Shown here in pieces: positions 43,118 through 52,603 of a DNA stretch of 64,000 bases. Numbering within the stretch: the first letter of the stretch is position 1; each line of letters opens with the position of its first letter. The stretch spans positions 1-64,000 of the forward strand of contig NZ_JXAL01000024.1 of assembly GCF_000829465.1 (NCBI RefSeq), in the 5' to 3' direction. The notes under the pieces are model-generated. The model saw only the letters and a list, made by a program, of their open reading frames with translations. It made no database searches and was not told the DNA's origin. The position numbers and the translations under genes were made by a program. The DNA is from Cohnella kolymensis. Its GTDB lineage: Bacteria; Bacillota; Bacilli; Paenibacillales; Paenibacillaceae.

Positions 43118-44545
43118 ATGTTTACCGCTTCAAGAGTTCGATTGCTCGCAGTAACATGTACCGCACTGTTCATGGCCATGTTGGACAATTTGGTGATCGG
43201 GGTCGCCTTACCTTCGATTCAGGAATCGTTCAAGGCCACCATCACAGACCTTCAATGGTTCATGAACGCTTACACCCTCGCGTTCTCGGTATTGCTTATC
43301 CCGTTCAGCGTCCTTGGGGAAAGATTCGGCCGCAAAAAAATGTTTTTAACCGGTGTCGTTTTGTTCACTTTAGGATCGGCACTATCGGGATTGAGCGAAA
43401 GTTCCATTCAGCTCATATTGTCGCGTGCCTTACAGGGAGTCGGTGGAGCTGCGATCGTGCCATTGAGCTTGACACTCGTGAATTCGGCATTCCCGGAGAA
43501 AATGAGAGCGGCCGCACTGGGCCTGTGGTCGGGGATTTCGGGGCTTGGGCTTTCGGTGGGTCCGCTGGTAGGCGGTTTAATCGTGGAGGGCGCACCTTGG
43601 CAGCTCATTTTCTGGGTGAATGTCCCCGCCGGTATGCTCGCTTTCGTGTTGGGATTATTTTGGCTAAAAGAATCAACTGGAGTAAAGAAACCATTAGACC
43701 CGCTCGGCATCTTGCTGCTCGGCACCGGATTGTTCGGCGTTGTGTTCGGACTGGAAAAAGGAAATCACGAAGGTTGGACATCGGATATCGTCGCAGGATC
43801 TTTAGCCGGCGGATTATTGCTGCTGATCGTCTTTTACTTGTGGCAGCGTACCCGAAAACAGCCGTTCGTCCGCTTCGACTTTTTCCGTAACGGCAAGTAT
43901 TCGGCATTCATTTTCTCAGGCTTCTGGATGAACGCCGGCATCTTCGGTTCGATTTTTCTCCTCACGCTCTTCCTTCAACAGGGGCAAGGATATTCGGCTC
44001 TAGAGGCGGGAGTGCGCACAATGGCCTGGACAGGATGCACGATGATCGCCGCACCGCTTGCAGGACTCGCGGTATCCAGATTCGGCAACAAGGCAGTGTT
44101 GTCACTGGGCCTGGTGCTGCAAGGCTTGGCATTGATAGGATTCGGCATGCTGATCTTATCGCTTGGCGTCGACTTTCCTTTCGGATACCAGGCGCCGTTA
44201 ATGATGCTGGCGGGTGCGGGAATGGGTTTGAGCTTCACTCCCCTCGCACATGGGGTTCTATCTTCGGTACCGGAGGATTCGGCAGGCGAAGCTAGCGGAA
44301 TCAGCAACTCGACGCGGGAGCTGGGCGGTGTTTTCGGAATTGCGATCAGCGGTCTCATCTTTCAGTCAGGCTCGCAGATCCAATCGCCGGCAGACTTCGG
44401 CAGCCATGTCGTACCTGCATTACTGATCAGTGCCGGCATGATCAGCCTTGCGCTGCTCAGTGTTCTCTTGTTCACCGGATCCGCGTTAAAACGCAGAACC
44501 TTGGCGGTCAAGCAATCTCAAGCCTTGATAAAGCAGGAAACTTAA
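43118..44545 (+). CDS. DHA2-family drug efflux MFS transporter (EmrB/QacA-like)
   Basis: 475 residues with about 14 helices, the DHA2 size. Motif D at helix 1 is FMAMLDNLVIGVALPSIQES, motif A is GERFGRKKMF, and motif C in helix 5 is GLGLSVGPLVGGLIVEG. Expels cationic or amphipathic toxins using the proton gradient. Substrates are not predictable. GGAGATGAAG precedes the ATG. Controlled by the adjacent TetR gene (inference). Confidence 0.9.
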   Translation: MFTASRVRLLAVTCTALFMAMLDNLVIGVALPSIQESFKATITDLQWFMNAYTLAFSVLLIPFSVLGERFGRKKMFLTGVVLFTLGSALSGLSESSIQLILSRALQGVGGAAIVPLSLTLVNSAFPEKMRAAALGLWSGISGLGLSVGPLVGGLIVEGAPWQLIFWVNVPAGMLAFVLGLFWLKESTGVKKPLDPLGILLLGTGLFGVVFGLEKGNHEGWTSDIVAGSLAGGLLLLIVFYLWQRTRKQPFVRFDFFRNGKYSAFIFSGFWMNAGIFGSIFLLTLFLQQGQGYSALEAGVRTMAWTGCTMIAAPLAGLAVSRFGNKAVLSLGLVLQGLALIGFGMLILSLGVDFPFGYQAPLMMLAGAGMGLSFTPLAHGVLSSVPEDSAGEASGISNSTRELGGVFGIAISGLIFQSGSQIQSPADFGSHVVPALLISAGMISLALLSVLLFTGSALKRRTLAVKQSQALIKQET

Positions 44546-44557
44546 GTCCACGATAGA

Positions 44558-44584
44558 ACACCCCGCTAATTGCTAGCGGGGTGT
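44558..44584. terminator. Convergent bidirectional terminator
   Basis: ACACCCCGCTA (44558-44568) and TAGCGGGGTGT (44574-44584) form a perfect 11-bp stem between the convergent efflux and propeller genes. Confidence 0.85.
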
Positions 44585-44608
44585 TATCTCTTGTTTTCTG
44601 CGTCATAT

Positions 44609-45613
44609 TTATTTTTCATTAGAATGTTCTTGCACGAACTCTATCTTGGCAATCGAGGCACCGATTCCTGGCGAGTTCGGTGAATTCACTCCGCGGTCGA
44701 TGTCGAAGTTGCTGGCATACAGAGTGCTGCCAATGAAATGAAGGCTGGCCGGGAATTCCAGAGGTCCTTCATTGTTGTTGCCCGCGATCTCGGTCACTTT
44801 GCCGGAATGTGAAACCTTGACGATCGCATTACGTTCGTTGGCTGCCACATACAGATCGCCATTCGGACCAAATGCGATACCATCGGCTCCATACAACAAA
44901 GGATCTTTCGCAAACCTCTCTACAGCTCCAAAAGTGCCGTCTTTCTTAATACTGACGCGATTGATTTCACCTGAACTGGTATTGGCGATATACAGACGCC
45001 CGTCGCGGCCGAAAGCTAATCCGTTGACCACAATCGGCTGCGTCGGACGATCGGCTGAAATGCCGCTTGCCCAAACCGTACGCTCACCATCCGGTGTAAT
45101 TACATAGATATTGCCCGTGGCGCCCCCGCTAACATATAGATTGCCGTCACGGTCAAACACCAACCCATTCGCGCCGTCCACATCCACAGCAAAGGTTTCT
45201 ACTTTATCAGATGTGAAGCTGCCTTTTTTCAGCTCTTGCTCAGAGACTCGGAGAATGACACCATCCACGCCCGGACCTCCGCCGCTCGCCATATACAGGT
45301 TTCCGTCTTTATCGAACACCATGCCCGTCGCCGATTGGGGAAGAACCGTTAATACTTCAACAGCCCCTGTATGGGGTGTGACCCGAATTAATCGCCTGGA
45401 ATTAAGATCACTCGTATACAGCCTGCCCTGCTTGTCTCCTGTCAGGCCTTCTATCCTCATCCCCGCTGCGTTGTTGGCATCCAAATCCACGACAATCGAC
45501 ACTTCCCACGAATGATGCTTCTTCTCCTTCTGTTCCGAGGCAAACATTGAAGTACTCAGCAGAACCGACCAAATCATTGCCACTGCCAATGTAACGATAA
45601 ACTTTTTGCGCAT
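44609..45613 (-). CDS. Secreted SMP-30/NHL-type beta-propeller protein
   Basis: 334 residues from the ATG at 45613, where AGGAGG has proper spacing. An earlier ATG at 45619 lies too close. The signal peptide (FIVTLAVAMIWSVLLSTSMF) is followed by six repeated blades with the pattern GLAFGRDGRLYIANTSSGEI, GIAFGPNGDLYVAANERNAI, GLVFDRDGNLYVSGGATGNI, typical of NHL or SMP-30/gluconolactonase folds. No catalytic acidic triad could be assigned with confidence, so lactonase activity is only possible. It is monocistronic. Confidence 0.8.
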   Translation of the reverse strand: MRKKFIVTLAVAMIWSVLLSTSMFASEQKEKKHHSWEVSIVVDLDANNAAGMRIEGLTGDKQGRLYTSDLNSRRLIRVTPHTGAVEVLTVLPQSATGMVFDKDGNLYMASGGGPGVDGVILRVSEQELKKGSFTSDKVETFAVDVDGANGLVFDRDGNLYVSGGATGNIYVITPDGERTVWASGISADRPTQPIVVNGLAFGRDGRLYIANTSSGEINRVSIKKDGTFGAVERFAKDPLLYGADGIAFGPNGDLYVAANERNAIVKVSHSGKVTEIAGNNNEGPLEFPASLHFIGSTLYASNFDIDRGVNSPNSPGIGASIAKIEFVQEHSNEK

Positions 45614-45691
45614 TTGCATTTCCTCCTTTTTAATCATGGATTCAAGCAGTTGCACATTAAATTTTACCATTTTTATGGAAGTGGGACAAAA

Positions 45692-46898
45692 TTACGCTCC
45701 GGTTGGTTTTCCACCTTCAGTGAATGCTGCCTCTTTCTGCTTCTTATCGACCAGCTTGATCATCAACATAAAACCGGCGGCGCCGCAAAGCGAAATGACA
45801 ACATTCACACGATACATGACAACCGCTCCGAACGTTTGGTACAACCATCCGCCCATCACTCCCGCCATGATTCCGGACACGCCTCCCCAGGTTAAAGCGA
45901 AAGCCGCCTGACCCGATGCCCGGTATTCCGCGGGGATTAAATAGGCGGTAAGCGTAGTGCCTAAGTAATAATAGCCGCCGAAGGTTACGCAATGCAGAAG
46001 CTGGATCAGCAGAATGTGTACAGGTTCCGAAGCGAACGACATCAGCGCCCAACGAACCGAGAACAGCAAGCTGGTCACCGCTAAGCAAAAGATCAAATAG
46101 CGGGTTTCGCGTTTGATGAAGCGGTCGAGCAGCAGAAAGACCGGCACTTCAAAGATGGCCGCCAAGAAAGCTCCCCATCCGACGAATACTTCCGAACCGC
46201 CAAGCTCTTGTATGTAGATGGAGACGAAAGTGGAATTGACCGAATTCGGTATCGAGACCAAGTACGCCTAGTAAGACAAAAATGAGAAACAGGGGATTTG
46301 TAAACACCGTACCGTATCCCTTATTGGAGAAGGCCTTGCCTGATGCAATCCCTATTGGCATGCCTGCAGTAAAAATCAAAGAGACGATGAGCAGCAGCGA
46401 ATAGACGATCCACAATTCATCCATGCCCACGGCAACGAATACCGGACCTGCCGCAATCGCAACAACGGCGTAGCCGATCGACCCCCATGACCGGAAGGAA
46501 CCGAATTTATAACCGGTGCCCTCGATTGTATTGAGAATCAGACTGTTGCCTTGAGAGGCAAGCGGGCTTTGAAAGAAAAAGAATAGAAGCATTGCAGCTA
46601 TTAGCAGCACATACAGATCTGTACGCAATACTGCTTGCACGACAATCAAGCTTCCTGCAAGCAGCAAGACAATCGTCCGCCTGATATTCTGATACTTGTC
46701 GCTTACGTATCCCCAGAAAGGGTTGGCAATGATCGAAATGAACGGGCCGCCGGCCATAATCATGCCAACCTGAAGCTTGCTTAACCCTTGTTGGGAGAAG
46801 TACACCGGGAAGTAAACGAACAAGATGGCCACCGATCCGAAAGAGAAAAAAGTGAACAGCTTTAGGACCGTCAATTCACGTGGGTACGAAGATTTCAA
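45692..46898 (-). pseudogene. MFS transporter (MFS_1-like), frameshifted
   Basis: A 12-helix carrier. The N-terminal half from 46898 (LTVLKLFTFFSFGSVAILFV, FWGYVSDKYQNIRRTIVLLL, YKFGSFRSWGSIGYAVVAIA) resembles the MFS_1-like/PPP group. At FLIFVLLGVL, near 46260, one extra T changes the frame. The second half continues in the other frame (VSIPNSVNSTFVSIYIQELG, TTLTAYLIPAEYRASGQAAF) to 45692. Apart from this single base the gene looks intact, so either recent inactivation or a read error is possible. Confidence 0.83.
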
Positions 46899-46961
46899 AT
46901 GTATTCCGCCTTTACATTTTCACCTTTAACTTGGTATCAATTATAACTTTTTTAGCGATAA

Positions 46962-46995
46962 AAAAATCAGCTTCCGTGAGAGGAAGCTGATTTTT
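46962..46995. terminator. Bidirectional terminator
   Basis: AAAAATCAGCTTCC (46962-46975) pairs with GGAAGCTGATTTTT (46982-46995), giving T-runs in both directions. It ends the DUF2935 gene on the minus strand. Confidence 0.8.
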
Positions 46996-47008
46996 AGTAT
47001 AAACGCGG

Positions 47009-47826
47009 CTAGTCTTCCACACGTGGACGAGTCGGATCGCAATTCAAGTCGGGGATCACACCGCTTTTGGCAAGCTTCGTCAGGTAGTAACATTCTTCCC
47101 GCATCATATGATCAGGGATAAGTGGAGAAATCCGGTCCAGCACTTCGGATGATATCTCATCCTCCTCCAACTCAGCTAGGAATGCCATAAACAGGCGCAT
47201 CTCCAAATTGATTTCTTTATGAAAACGCCGGAATGCTGGAAAATCATTTAGATTCGACCGAATGTAACCGGCCATTTCGATTGCTTTCAGGTAGAATGCC
47301 TCGAAATGCTTCTCAAAGTCTTTGCTTTTGTGAATCAGCCTTTTTTCCACCATGTCTAAATCAGAAGCTATGGCTCCCGCATGCCCGGCGGCGTCCGGCA
47401 GCCACAACAAGTCGTGATGCAGCGGATCAAATTCAGGCACCGGTTGACCTGCTGTCAAAACTTGCAGGATCCTCATATATTCTTCGAGTTCGTTAACCAT
47501 ATGATTGAGAAATGTCGGTGATAACATAATTTTCACTTTGCCGAGCAGCTGTCTGGCAAGCAGGTCTAGTTTAAAAAATCGAAAAGCAGCGACATTACCG
47601 AGTGTATCCCTATCGAATGCCGATAGATCCGTGGTTGTGTTTGCCGTTCGTGCCTGTGCGAGTAATTGATCAAATAAGTGAATATAGCTTCAGCCTTTGC
47701 GATATCCACGCTCTCACGTGGAGACAAGGAATTCAAGATGAATCTCCCATGATCCCCCATGATTTGCAGCCAAAAGCGGTGTTCGAACAACTCATTCTCC
47801 GCTCGGGTTTCGTTCAAGGTCCCCAC
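47009..47826 (-). pseudogene. DUF2935 protein, frameshifted
   Basis: DUF2935 proteins are spore-former proteins of two similar four-helix halves with conserved His and Glu, thought to bind metal. The first half (ENELFEHRFWLQIMGDHGRF, ILNSLSPRE) starts at 47826 after GAGGGGAGT. At the run of six T near 47575 the frame is lost. The second half continues in another frame (LLARQLLGKVKIMLSPTFLN, HHDLLWLPDAAGHAGAIASD, MVEKRLIHKSKDFEKHFEAF) to 47009. The metal-ligand residues are intact, and only one base is missing. Confidence 0.82.
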
Positions 47827-47885
47827 ACTCCCCTCGCCTCACCCTATGCGTGCGTGATTGTCCAATATGATGTTATATACAAGTG

Positions 47886-49097
47886 TCAGACTGACATCTC
47901 CCGAAGTGCCGCGTCGGACGATGCTGACTGCCGAACCGGGCGGGATGCGAAATAGAACACAAGCAGCAATGAAAACAGACCGAAAACGAGAACCATATAT
48001 TTTAGTCCGATCAAATCAAGCAGCATGCCTGTACAAAGCAGAATGACCTGGAACAAGACTCGGTCGAACATGGTCCGGAACGAGAAAAACCGGCCGTGAT
48101 ACTCCTTTGGAACTTGCGTCTGAAACACAGTTGAAATGATAGGAAAAAAGCAGCCGATGCTGAGCCCGAACAATCCGAAAGCCACGAGCGACATGAGCTT
48201 GTCATCAGCAAAAAATAATAACAGATGCGAGATTGCCACAAATATGGACAGAGCGAACAGCCGCTGCATCATGCTGCCACCCGGCAGCCTTTTCGCCAGG
48301 ACGGTTCCCAACATAAAGCAGCATCCTTCCACTGTATACAAAAGCCCTTTTATCGTCGCATCATGCTGAAGTTCGCTTATATTGATCACCATCAAATTGA
48401 ATCCGCCTATGAAAAGCGTGGGTACGATGGTCAGCAGCAGTATTCTGGTCACAACCGGCATGCTTCTCAATAACGGTATGATTTCTCTGAAGCCTTTGCT
48501 CTTGCTGCTGCTGTGCCGTGAACCCGCATCCTTCCTGCTTTCATCTACGTTGATGTACCATGTCGAGATGAGCAGAAAAAGATAGGCGATCAATGAAGCC
48601 AGATATAAAGAATAAAGACTCATAACTGTTAACATGAGACCCGCGAGTGCAGTTCCGGCGATCCTGCCGACTGTAGCGACATTCATATGTATGCCGTTCA
48701 GCGTCAGCAGCTGTTTTTCTTCGACGGCCAGGGGAATGATGGCCTGGAGTGCAGGGAAGTAAAAGGCAGCTGAAATCTGAAGCGATATCGCGAACAGCAC
48801 CATCCATAGCAGGGACTCTTGCTGCAAGGCAACGAACATGAAGCATACACTGACCATCCGCCCGAATCCTGAATAAAGCAGCACGGTCTTCTTTTTGCTC
48901 GAATCGATCACCCGGCCGGCAAGCGGACCTACGAGCACTCCGGCGAGCAGACCGATGAAGAGGATAACCGCCTTCAAGAAATCCGACGGCACATGCCGCT
49001 GCATGAATTCCAGATTCCCAATGATAGAGGTCCATAAACCTACGCCGGCAATGAGTTCACCGATACAAATAATCCACACGTTGCGGTTCTTCCACAT
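47886..49097 (-). CDS. MFS exporter (MFS_3-like)
   Basis: 403 residues from the ATG at 49097 (GGGGGAATATTC upstream). Twelve helices. The first loop motif is GLLAGVLVGPLAGRVIDSSK followed by KKTVLLYSGFGRMV, and LISTWYINVDESRKD lies before the central loop. The second half has GTVLAKRLPGG and FSFRTMFDRVLFQVILLCTG. Probable drug or metabolite exporter related to the 31589-32842 protein family, though not a close copy. Monocistronic. Confidence 0.82.
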   Translation of the reverse strand: MWKNRNVWIICIGELIAGVGLWTSIIGNLEFMQRHVPSDFLKAVILFIGLLAGVLVGPLAGRVIDSSKKKTVLLYSGFGRMVSVCFMFVALQQESLLWMVLFAISLQISAAFYFPALQAIIPLAVEEKQLLTLNGIHMNVATVGRIAGTALAGLMLTVMSLYSLYLASLIAYLFLLISTWYINVDESRKDAGSRHSSSKSKGFREIIPLLRSMPVVTRILLLTIVPTLFIGGFNLMVINISELQHDATIKGLLYTVEGCCFMLGTVLAKRLPGGSMMQRLFALSIFVAISHLLLFFADDKLMSLVAFGLFGLSIGCFFPIISTVFQTQVPKEYHGRFFSFRTMFDRVLFQVILLCTGMLLDLIGLKYMVLVFGLFSLLLVFYFASRPVRQSASSDAALREMSV

Positions 49098-49208
49098 GAA
49101 TATTCCCCCAGTTCGCAATCACAACAATCCTACTTTACACCAAAAATCATTAGCCAGGGAAAAGAAGCAGTAACAATCAACAAAGTCTCAAACGACTAAT
49201 TTATAAAA

Positions 49209-49247
49209 AACAAGCCGACATCGGTATTTGACCGATGTCGGCTTGTT
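49209..49247. terminator. Bidirectional terminator
   Basis: A 17-bp perfect inverted repeat (49209-49225 with 49231-49247; core GCCGACATCGGT/ACCGATGTCGGC) followed by TTTT-type runs on both sides. It abuts the stop of the GNAT gene. Confidence 0.85.
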
Positions 49248-49727
49248 TTACCGATCCAGTTTCAGAATAAATTCTTCGACCTCTGTGCCGCGTGCGTTAG
49301 AGAAGCCCTTGTCCTCACCGGTAATTGTAAACCCGCACTTTTCCAGCACACGAATAGAGCCGATATTGTCTTTCACTGCACGAGCATATAAGGGGCGAAT
49401 CTTTGAGTCGGCCAGAAATTTCGAGAGCGCGGACGTGGCCACGCCTTTGCCCCAATGTTCCTTTGCAATCCAGTAACTCACGTGCGGTTCACCGAAGTGC
49501 TCAAAGCTGAGCACTTGCCCTGCGACGTCCCCGTTATAAATGATCGTCTTTTTTGAGATGTTATCATCCCTTAAAATCTTAAGCCAGCGAGTGGTGAAGG
49601 CATTCCTGTCCGCTGGGTCTGTAGGCGTAAAGGCAGCCATATAGTTGGCGGTTGCGTCCGATTGCTGCTCGTAAAATGTCGGTAGGTCATCTGTTATCAT
49701 TTCTCGAAGAGTAACGTTAATTGTCAT
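49248..49727 (-). CDS. GNAT-family acetyltransferase (RimJ/RimL type)
   Basis: 159 residues from the ATG at 49727. GDVAGQVLSFEHFGEPHVSY is the central strand region. WIAKEHWGKGVATSALSKFL carries the acetyl-CoA loop (WGKGVAT). RPLYARAVKDNIGSIRVLEK and CGFTITGEDKG form the RimJ/RimL-type end. Substrate unknown. The start overlaps nothing, but only 22 bases separate it from the upstream VOC stop, so the two are probably one transcript. Confidence 0.83.
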   Translation of the reverse strand: MTINVTLREMITDDLPTFYEQQSDATANYMAAFTPTDPADRNAFTTRWLKILRDDNISKKTIIYNGDVAGQVLSFEHFGEPHVSYWIAKEHWGKGVATSALSKFLADSKIRPLYARAVKDNIGSIRVLEKCGFTITGEDKGFSNARGTEVEEFILKLDR

Positions 49728-49749
49728 TTTATATTTCCGCCTTAACGAA

Positions 49750-50166
49750 TTATTCTTGAGGGACTGCGCTTTCATCCATGTAGAAGACTTCCCAAAGATG
49801 ACCGTCTACATCTTGAAAGCTCCACACGTACATAAATCCATGGTCAGTCGGATCATTCGATGGCTTGCCTCCGGCTGCCAGAGCCTTATTTACGAGCTCA
49901 TCCACTTTTTCCTTGCTGTCGGCGGTCAAGGCCAGAATGACTTCCGTGCTTCTAGTTGCATCTGCGATTTCTTTTTTTGTGAAAGTCCCGAAAAATTGTT
50001 CAAGCAACAACATGGCATAGATGTGCTCGCTGATTACCAGGCACGCTGCGTTCTCATCGGTGAACTGGGCGTTAAATTCAAAGCCGATACTACGAAAAAA
50101 CTCCATGGATTTATTGAGATCTTTAACGGGTAAATTAACAAATATTTTGTCTGCTGTAACTGCCAT
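49750..50166 (-). CDS. VOC-family protein (glyoxalase/extradiol-like)
   Basis: 138 residues, one complete VOC module pair: KIFVNLPVKDLNKSMEFFRS and IGFEFNAQFTDENAACLVIS at the start, GFMYVWSFQDVDGHLWEVFY at the end. The metal ligands would be the early His/Asn-like position and the late Glu in WEVFYMD. Members of this subgroup are often annotated as lactoylglutathione lyases, without evidence. GAGGTGAGGAA lies before the ATG. Confidence 0.8.
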   Translation of the reverse strand: MAVTADKIFVNLPVKDLNKSMEFFRSIGFEFNAQFTDENAACLVISEHIYAMLLLEQFFGTFTKKEIADATRSTEVILALTADSKEKVDELVNKALAAGGKPSNDPTDHGFMYVWSFQDVDGHLWEVFYMDESAVPQE

Positions 50167-50444
50167 TGTTCCTCACCTCTAATTTCGGATAATTGGCGTG
50201 CGAAACTGCATGTGACAACGTCATAACCATGAAATTTACCGGCACCACCTCCATGTTTATTTCATTAAAATTTCCAAATCAAGGATATTGTAGCATGGAG
50301 AATACATAGGGATTTCTTATCGATTGCTATTGTTCTGGCAAGGCTGCGTCTTTTCCGTTTTTTTACATGACTGACGTGGTGTCGGGAAACAATAATGCCT
50401 GCGGTGGTGATTCACAGCTTTGAATGAGGAGGATGCTTGCGGCT
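50167..50444. other. Intergenic stretch without recognisable gene
   Basis: I see no coding frame, hairpin or known element here, apart from an AT-rich region that should hold the divergent promoters of the VOC gene and the YkgJ-like gene. Confidence 0.5.
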
Positions 50445-50855
50445 ATGGCGACGACAAATACAAAACCCTTTTCTTGCGATAACTGTATTGAGTGCTGCGC
50501 CAATGTTCCAGTGAGTGCCAAGGAGATGGTGACCATACGGCGAGCTGTTCGTGCGATGCCGCAAGAACAAATTGACCGGCTGAGGGGCCAGACACGGAAA
50601 ACAGGTGCGTGTCCGTTGGTAGACGTGGAGAATAAGCGGTGTACCGTGTATGAAGCACGTCCATGGCTATGTCGCATGTTCGGATATATGGAAAAGGCGC
50701 AGTGCCCCTACAATAAGCACATCAAGCTGATGCCGTTTGCAGAGGCGCAGAAAAAATTTATGGCCGATGTTGGAGCGAGCACGCAGGAAGACATCCAGGC
50801 AGTCGGTGTCTTGGGCAGAGATATTACATGGGAAAAAGGCCTGGTGAGACTCTGA
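50445..50855 (+). CDS. YkgJ-family Cys-cluster protein (putative Fe-S or zinc protein)
   Basis: 136 residues from the ATG at 50445 (GAGGAGG about 12 bases upstream). The family Cys pattern is clear: FSCDNCIECCANVPVS, TGACPLVDVENKRCTVYEAR, PWLCRMFGYMEKAQCPYN. These cysteines are proposed to bind an iron-sulfur cluster or zinc. Function unknown. Divergent from the VOC/GNAT pair. Confidence 0.82.
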   Translation: MATTNTKPFSCDNCIECCANVPVSAKEMVTIRRAVRAMPQEQIDRLRGQTRKTGACPLVDVENKRCTVYEARPWLCRMFGYMEKAQCPYNKHIKLMPFAEAQKKFMADVGASTQEDIQAVGVLGRDITWEKGLVRL

Positions 50856-50885
50856 CGCATTAACCGCGCTATTGGTCAGATGCCT

Positions 50886-51071
50886 TTACTGCTTGCCGAT
50901 CATTGAAGAAATATCGCGATAAAAAGCGAGCGCTTCCGTATTTGGCTCTACGTGCGGCCGAAGCGCTGCTAGCAATTCTTTGTAATGCCGGTCTTTCTCC
51001 CTTTGGTCAAATGAGGATCTGCTGACGATCCTCGCAGACTTCAAATATTCGACAGGATACTGGGTTTTCAT
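50886..51071 (-). CDS. Hypothetical small protein
   Basis: 61 residues, MKTQYPVEYLKSARIVSRSS with a helical charged remainder (REKDRHYKELLAALRPHVEP). No motif recognised. The ATG at 51071 has only AAGG directly in front, so translation is uncertain. It is convergent with the YkgJ-like gene. Confidence 0.4.
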   Translation of the reverse strand: MKTQYPVEYLKSARIVSRSSFDQREKDRHYKELLAALRPHVEPNTEALAFYRDISSMIGKQ

Positions 51072-51142
51072 CCTTCATCATCTTCCTCTGATGGCTTTTT
51101 AATATCTTTACCCATTTTGAACCATTATTGAATTCGACCTTC

Positions 51143-51631
51143 TCAATTGATTGTCGAAGGCAGGTTTTCTATAAGCTCCACATACTTCTCATACCACGCT
51201 TTCCATTCGTTCTCCCGTGATTCCAGCGTCCTTCCATTCAGCAATGCGCTCACCACATCCAAGCAAACATGCCAACCGGCCAAATCTTTTGGAGTATGAT
51301 TCGTGATCTTAGCTATTTTCTCGATCAACAGCAGACGACAGCCCTCCGGCTCTGGATACAGTTCAAACCGAACACGGTCTTCAGCCCATGTATATTCCAA
51401 TACGGAGTTTATTTTAAGCTCGATAATTATTAGTACTTTATACGTCCCATCATGCATGTCGAAGCTTATGGTCCCGCCCTCACTAAGGTCGTCGACCCGC
51501 AGCTCAGGAAACCACTTGGGCAACTTTGCGTTGTCTGTCAGCCAAGACCATACCGCTTCTACAGAATGCTCGAGATGACGCTCAAAACAGGCGGTATATC
51601 CGTTTTCACTTCGTGTAATAGCAGCTAACAT
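51143..51631 (-). CDS. SRPBCC (AHSA1/START-like) domain protein
   Basis: 162 residues from the ATG at 51631 (AGAGGAGGATTTAC upstream, ideal spacing). CFERHLEHSVEAVWSWLTDN and AKLPKWFPELRVDDLSEGGT is the AHSA1-type opening. LEYTWAEDRVRFELYPEPEG and GWHVCLDVVSALLNGR complete the fold, which forms a hydrophobic ligand cavity. Role unknown. Often co-occurs with ArsR regulators, but none is adjacent here. Confidence 0.83.
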   Translation of the reverse strand: MLAAITRSENGYTACFERHLEHSVEAVWSWLTDNAKLPKWFPELRVDDLSEGGTISFDMHDGTYKVLIIIELKINSVLEYTWAEDRVRFELYPEPEGCRLLLIEKIAKITNHTPKDLAGWHVCLDVVSALLNGRTLESRENEWKAWYEKYVELIENLPSTIN

Positions 51632-51751
51632 GTAAATCCTCCTCTTGCTTGACTCCATTTCGTTTTTGTTTCAAACAATTGGTATGGGGTAAATAAACCT
51701 TACCCTCCTACATGAAACATTAAATTTTTCCTTTTTAAAGGAGAACGTCCG

Positions 51752-52006
51752 ATGGACTACTTTTGCCTAAAATGCATGACTACCCACAAAATCACAAATG
51801 ATGCAATAGTTTTTAGAACCGCCTTCTATCAAGTGAAAACCAGCAAGATGAACGTTGGTTTCTGTAGCTCCGACAAGCATGCTGTACGCTTAATCTCTCT
51901 CCGACAGACAAGTATCATCCGACACAGTAAACGCTTTTTTCGGCTGTCAAAAAGATTGCATGTAAGGCAATCGATCATGCGTGCACCCAAATCGTTTATT
52001 TTTTGA
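51752..52006 (+). CDS. Doubtful ORF: zinc-knuckle-like start with nonsense tail
   Basis: The ATG at 51752 has a convincing AAAGGAGAACGTCC site, and the first ~20 residues (MDYFCLKCMTTHKITND) look like the opening of a small zinc-binding protein (CxxC). After that the composition becomes unlike a normal protein, and the frame overlaps the end of the opposite GNAT gene. I think it is the 5' end of a lost gene whose frame happens to stay open. Confidence 0.3.
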   Translation: MDYFCLKCMTTHKITNDAIVFRTAFYQVKTSKMNVGFCSSDKHAVRLISLRQTSIIRHSKRFFRLSKRLHVRQSIMRAPKSFIF

Positions 52007-52562
52007 ACTTATAGATTGCCTTGATAAAACCCCCGAATACATCATGACTAAAGGTGAACCCACGACTGAGGTAAAAATTCAGCGCGGCATCATTGCCGTT
52101 TGATACATAAATAAATATTAAATCAACATCCGGAAAGCTCTCCAGCCATTCCATAGACATTTCTAAGAGTTTGGAGCCAAGTCCCATGTCCCGATATTGA
52201 TCCCGCACATATAAGTTGTTTAAGCAGCCAATCTTATTCGGCAGATTAACCCATTCCGGATAAAAGCCCTTGCTGTTCTCGTCTTTCGGAGCCCATGCCG
52301 GGTATTGGCCCTTACTGTTTTCAATATTTTCGATGGTAGAAAAAACGTACCCGACAGGCATACCATTGTCCTTAACCACAATAACCTGACTTTCTAACGA
52401 ACTTTCGTAGCTTTTTTTCATTCTTGTGTCAAAGTTCATAGAGTCAAAAGCTTCTGGTGCAATAGCAGCCTTCGATTTTTGAAATGCCATTAGCTCGTTG
52501 CACAACTGTCTACACTGCTCGATGTTTCCATCCTTCACAAGTTCGATTGTGACGTTTACCAT
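51996..52562 (-). CDS. GNAT-family N-acetyltransferase
   Basis: 188 residues, complete. QVIVVKDNGMPVGYVFSTIE is the central strand. CLNNLYVRDQYRDMGLGSKL and LEMSMEWLESFPDVDLIFIY includes the acetyl-CoA loop YRDMGLGSK. GNDAALNFYLSRGFTFSHDV is the family ending. The protein has an insertion around residues 75-105 (KGQYPAWAPKDENSKGFYPE) with a short internal repeat (NSKGQYPAW / NSKGFYPEW). Substrate unknown. AGGAGAGAAC precedes the ATG. Confidence 0.85.
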   Translation of the reverse strand: MVNVTIELVKDGNIEQCRQLCNELMAFQKSKAAIAPEAFDSMNFDTRMKKSYESSLESQVIVVKDNGMPVGYVFSTIENIENSKGQYPAWAPKDENSKGFYPEWVNLPNKIGCLNNLYVRDQYRDMGLGSKLLEMSMEWLESFPDVDLIFIYVSNGNDAALNFYLSRGFTFSHDVFGGFIKAIYKFKK

Positions 52563-52603
52563 GTTCTCTCCTCATTCACGATAGTTGATCATTTATATTT
52601 GAC

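Noticed and set aside
43102..43890. 262-codon plus-strand frame in the DHA2 pump
   Set aside because: It is an alternative frame inside the pump gene. The pump frame has the transporter motifs and a proper start.
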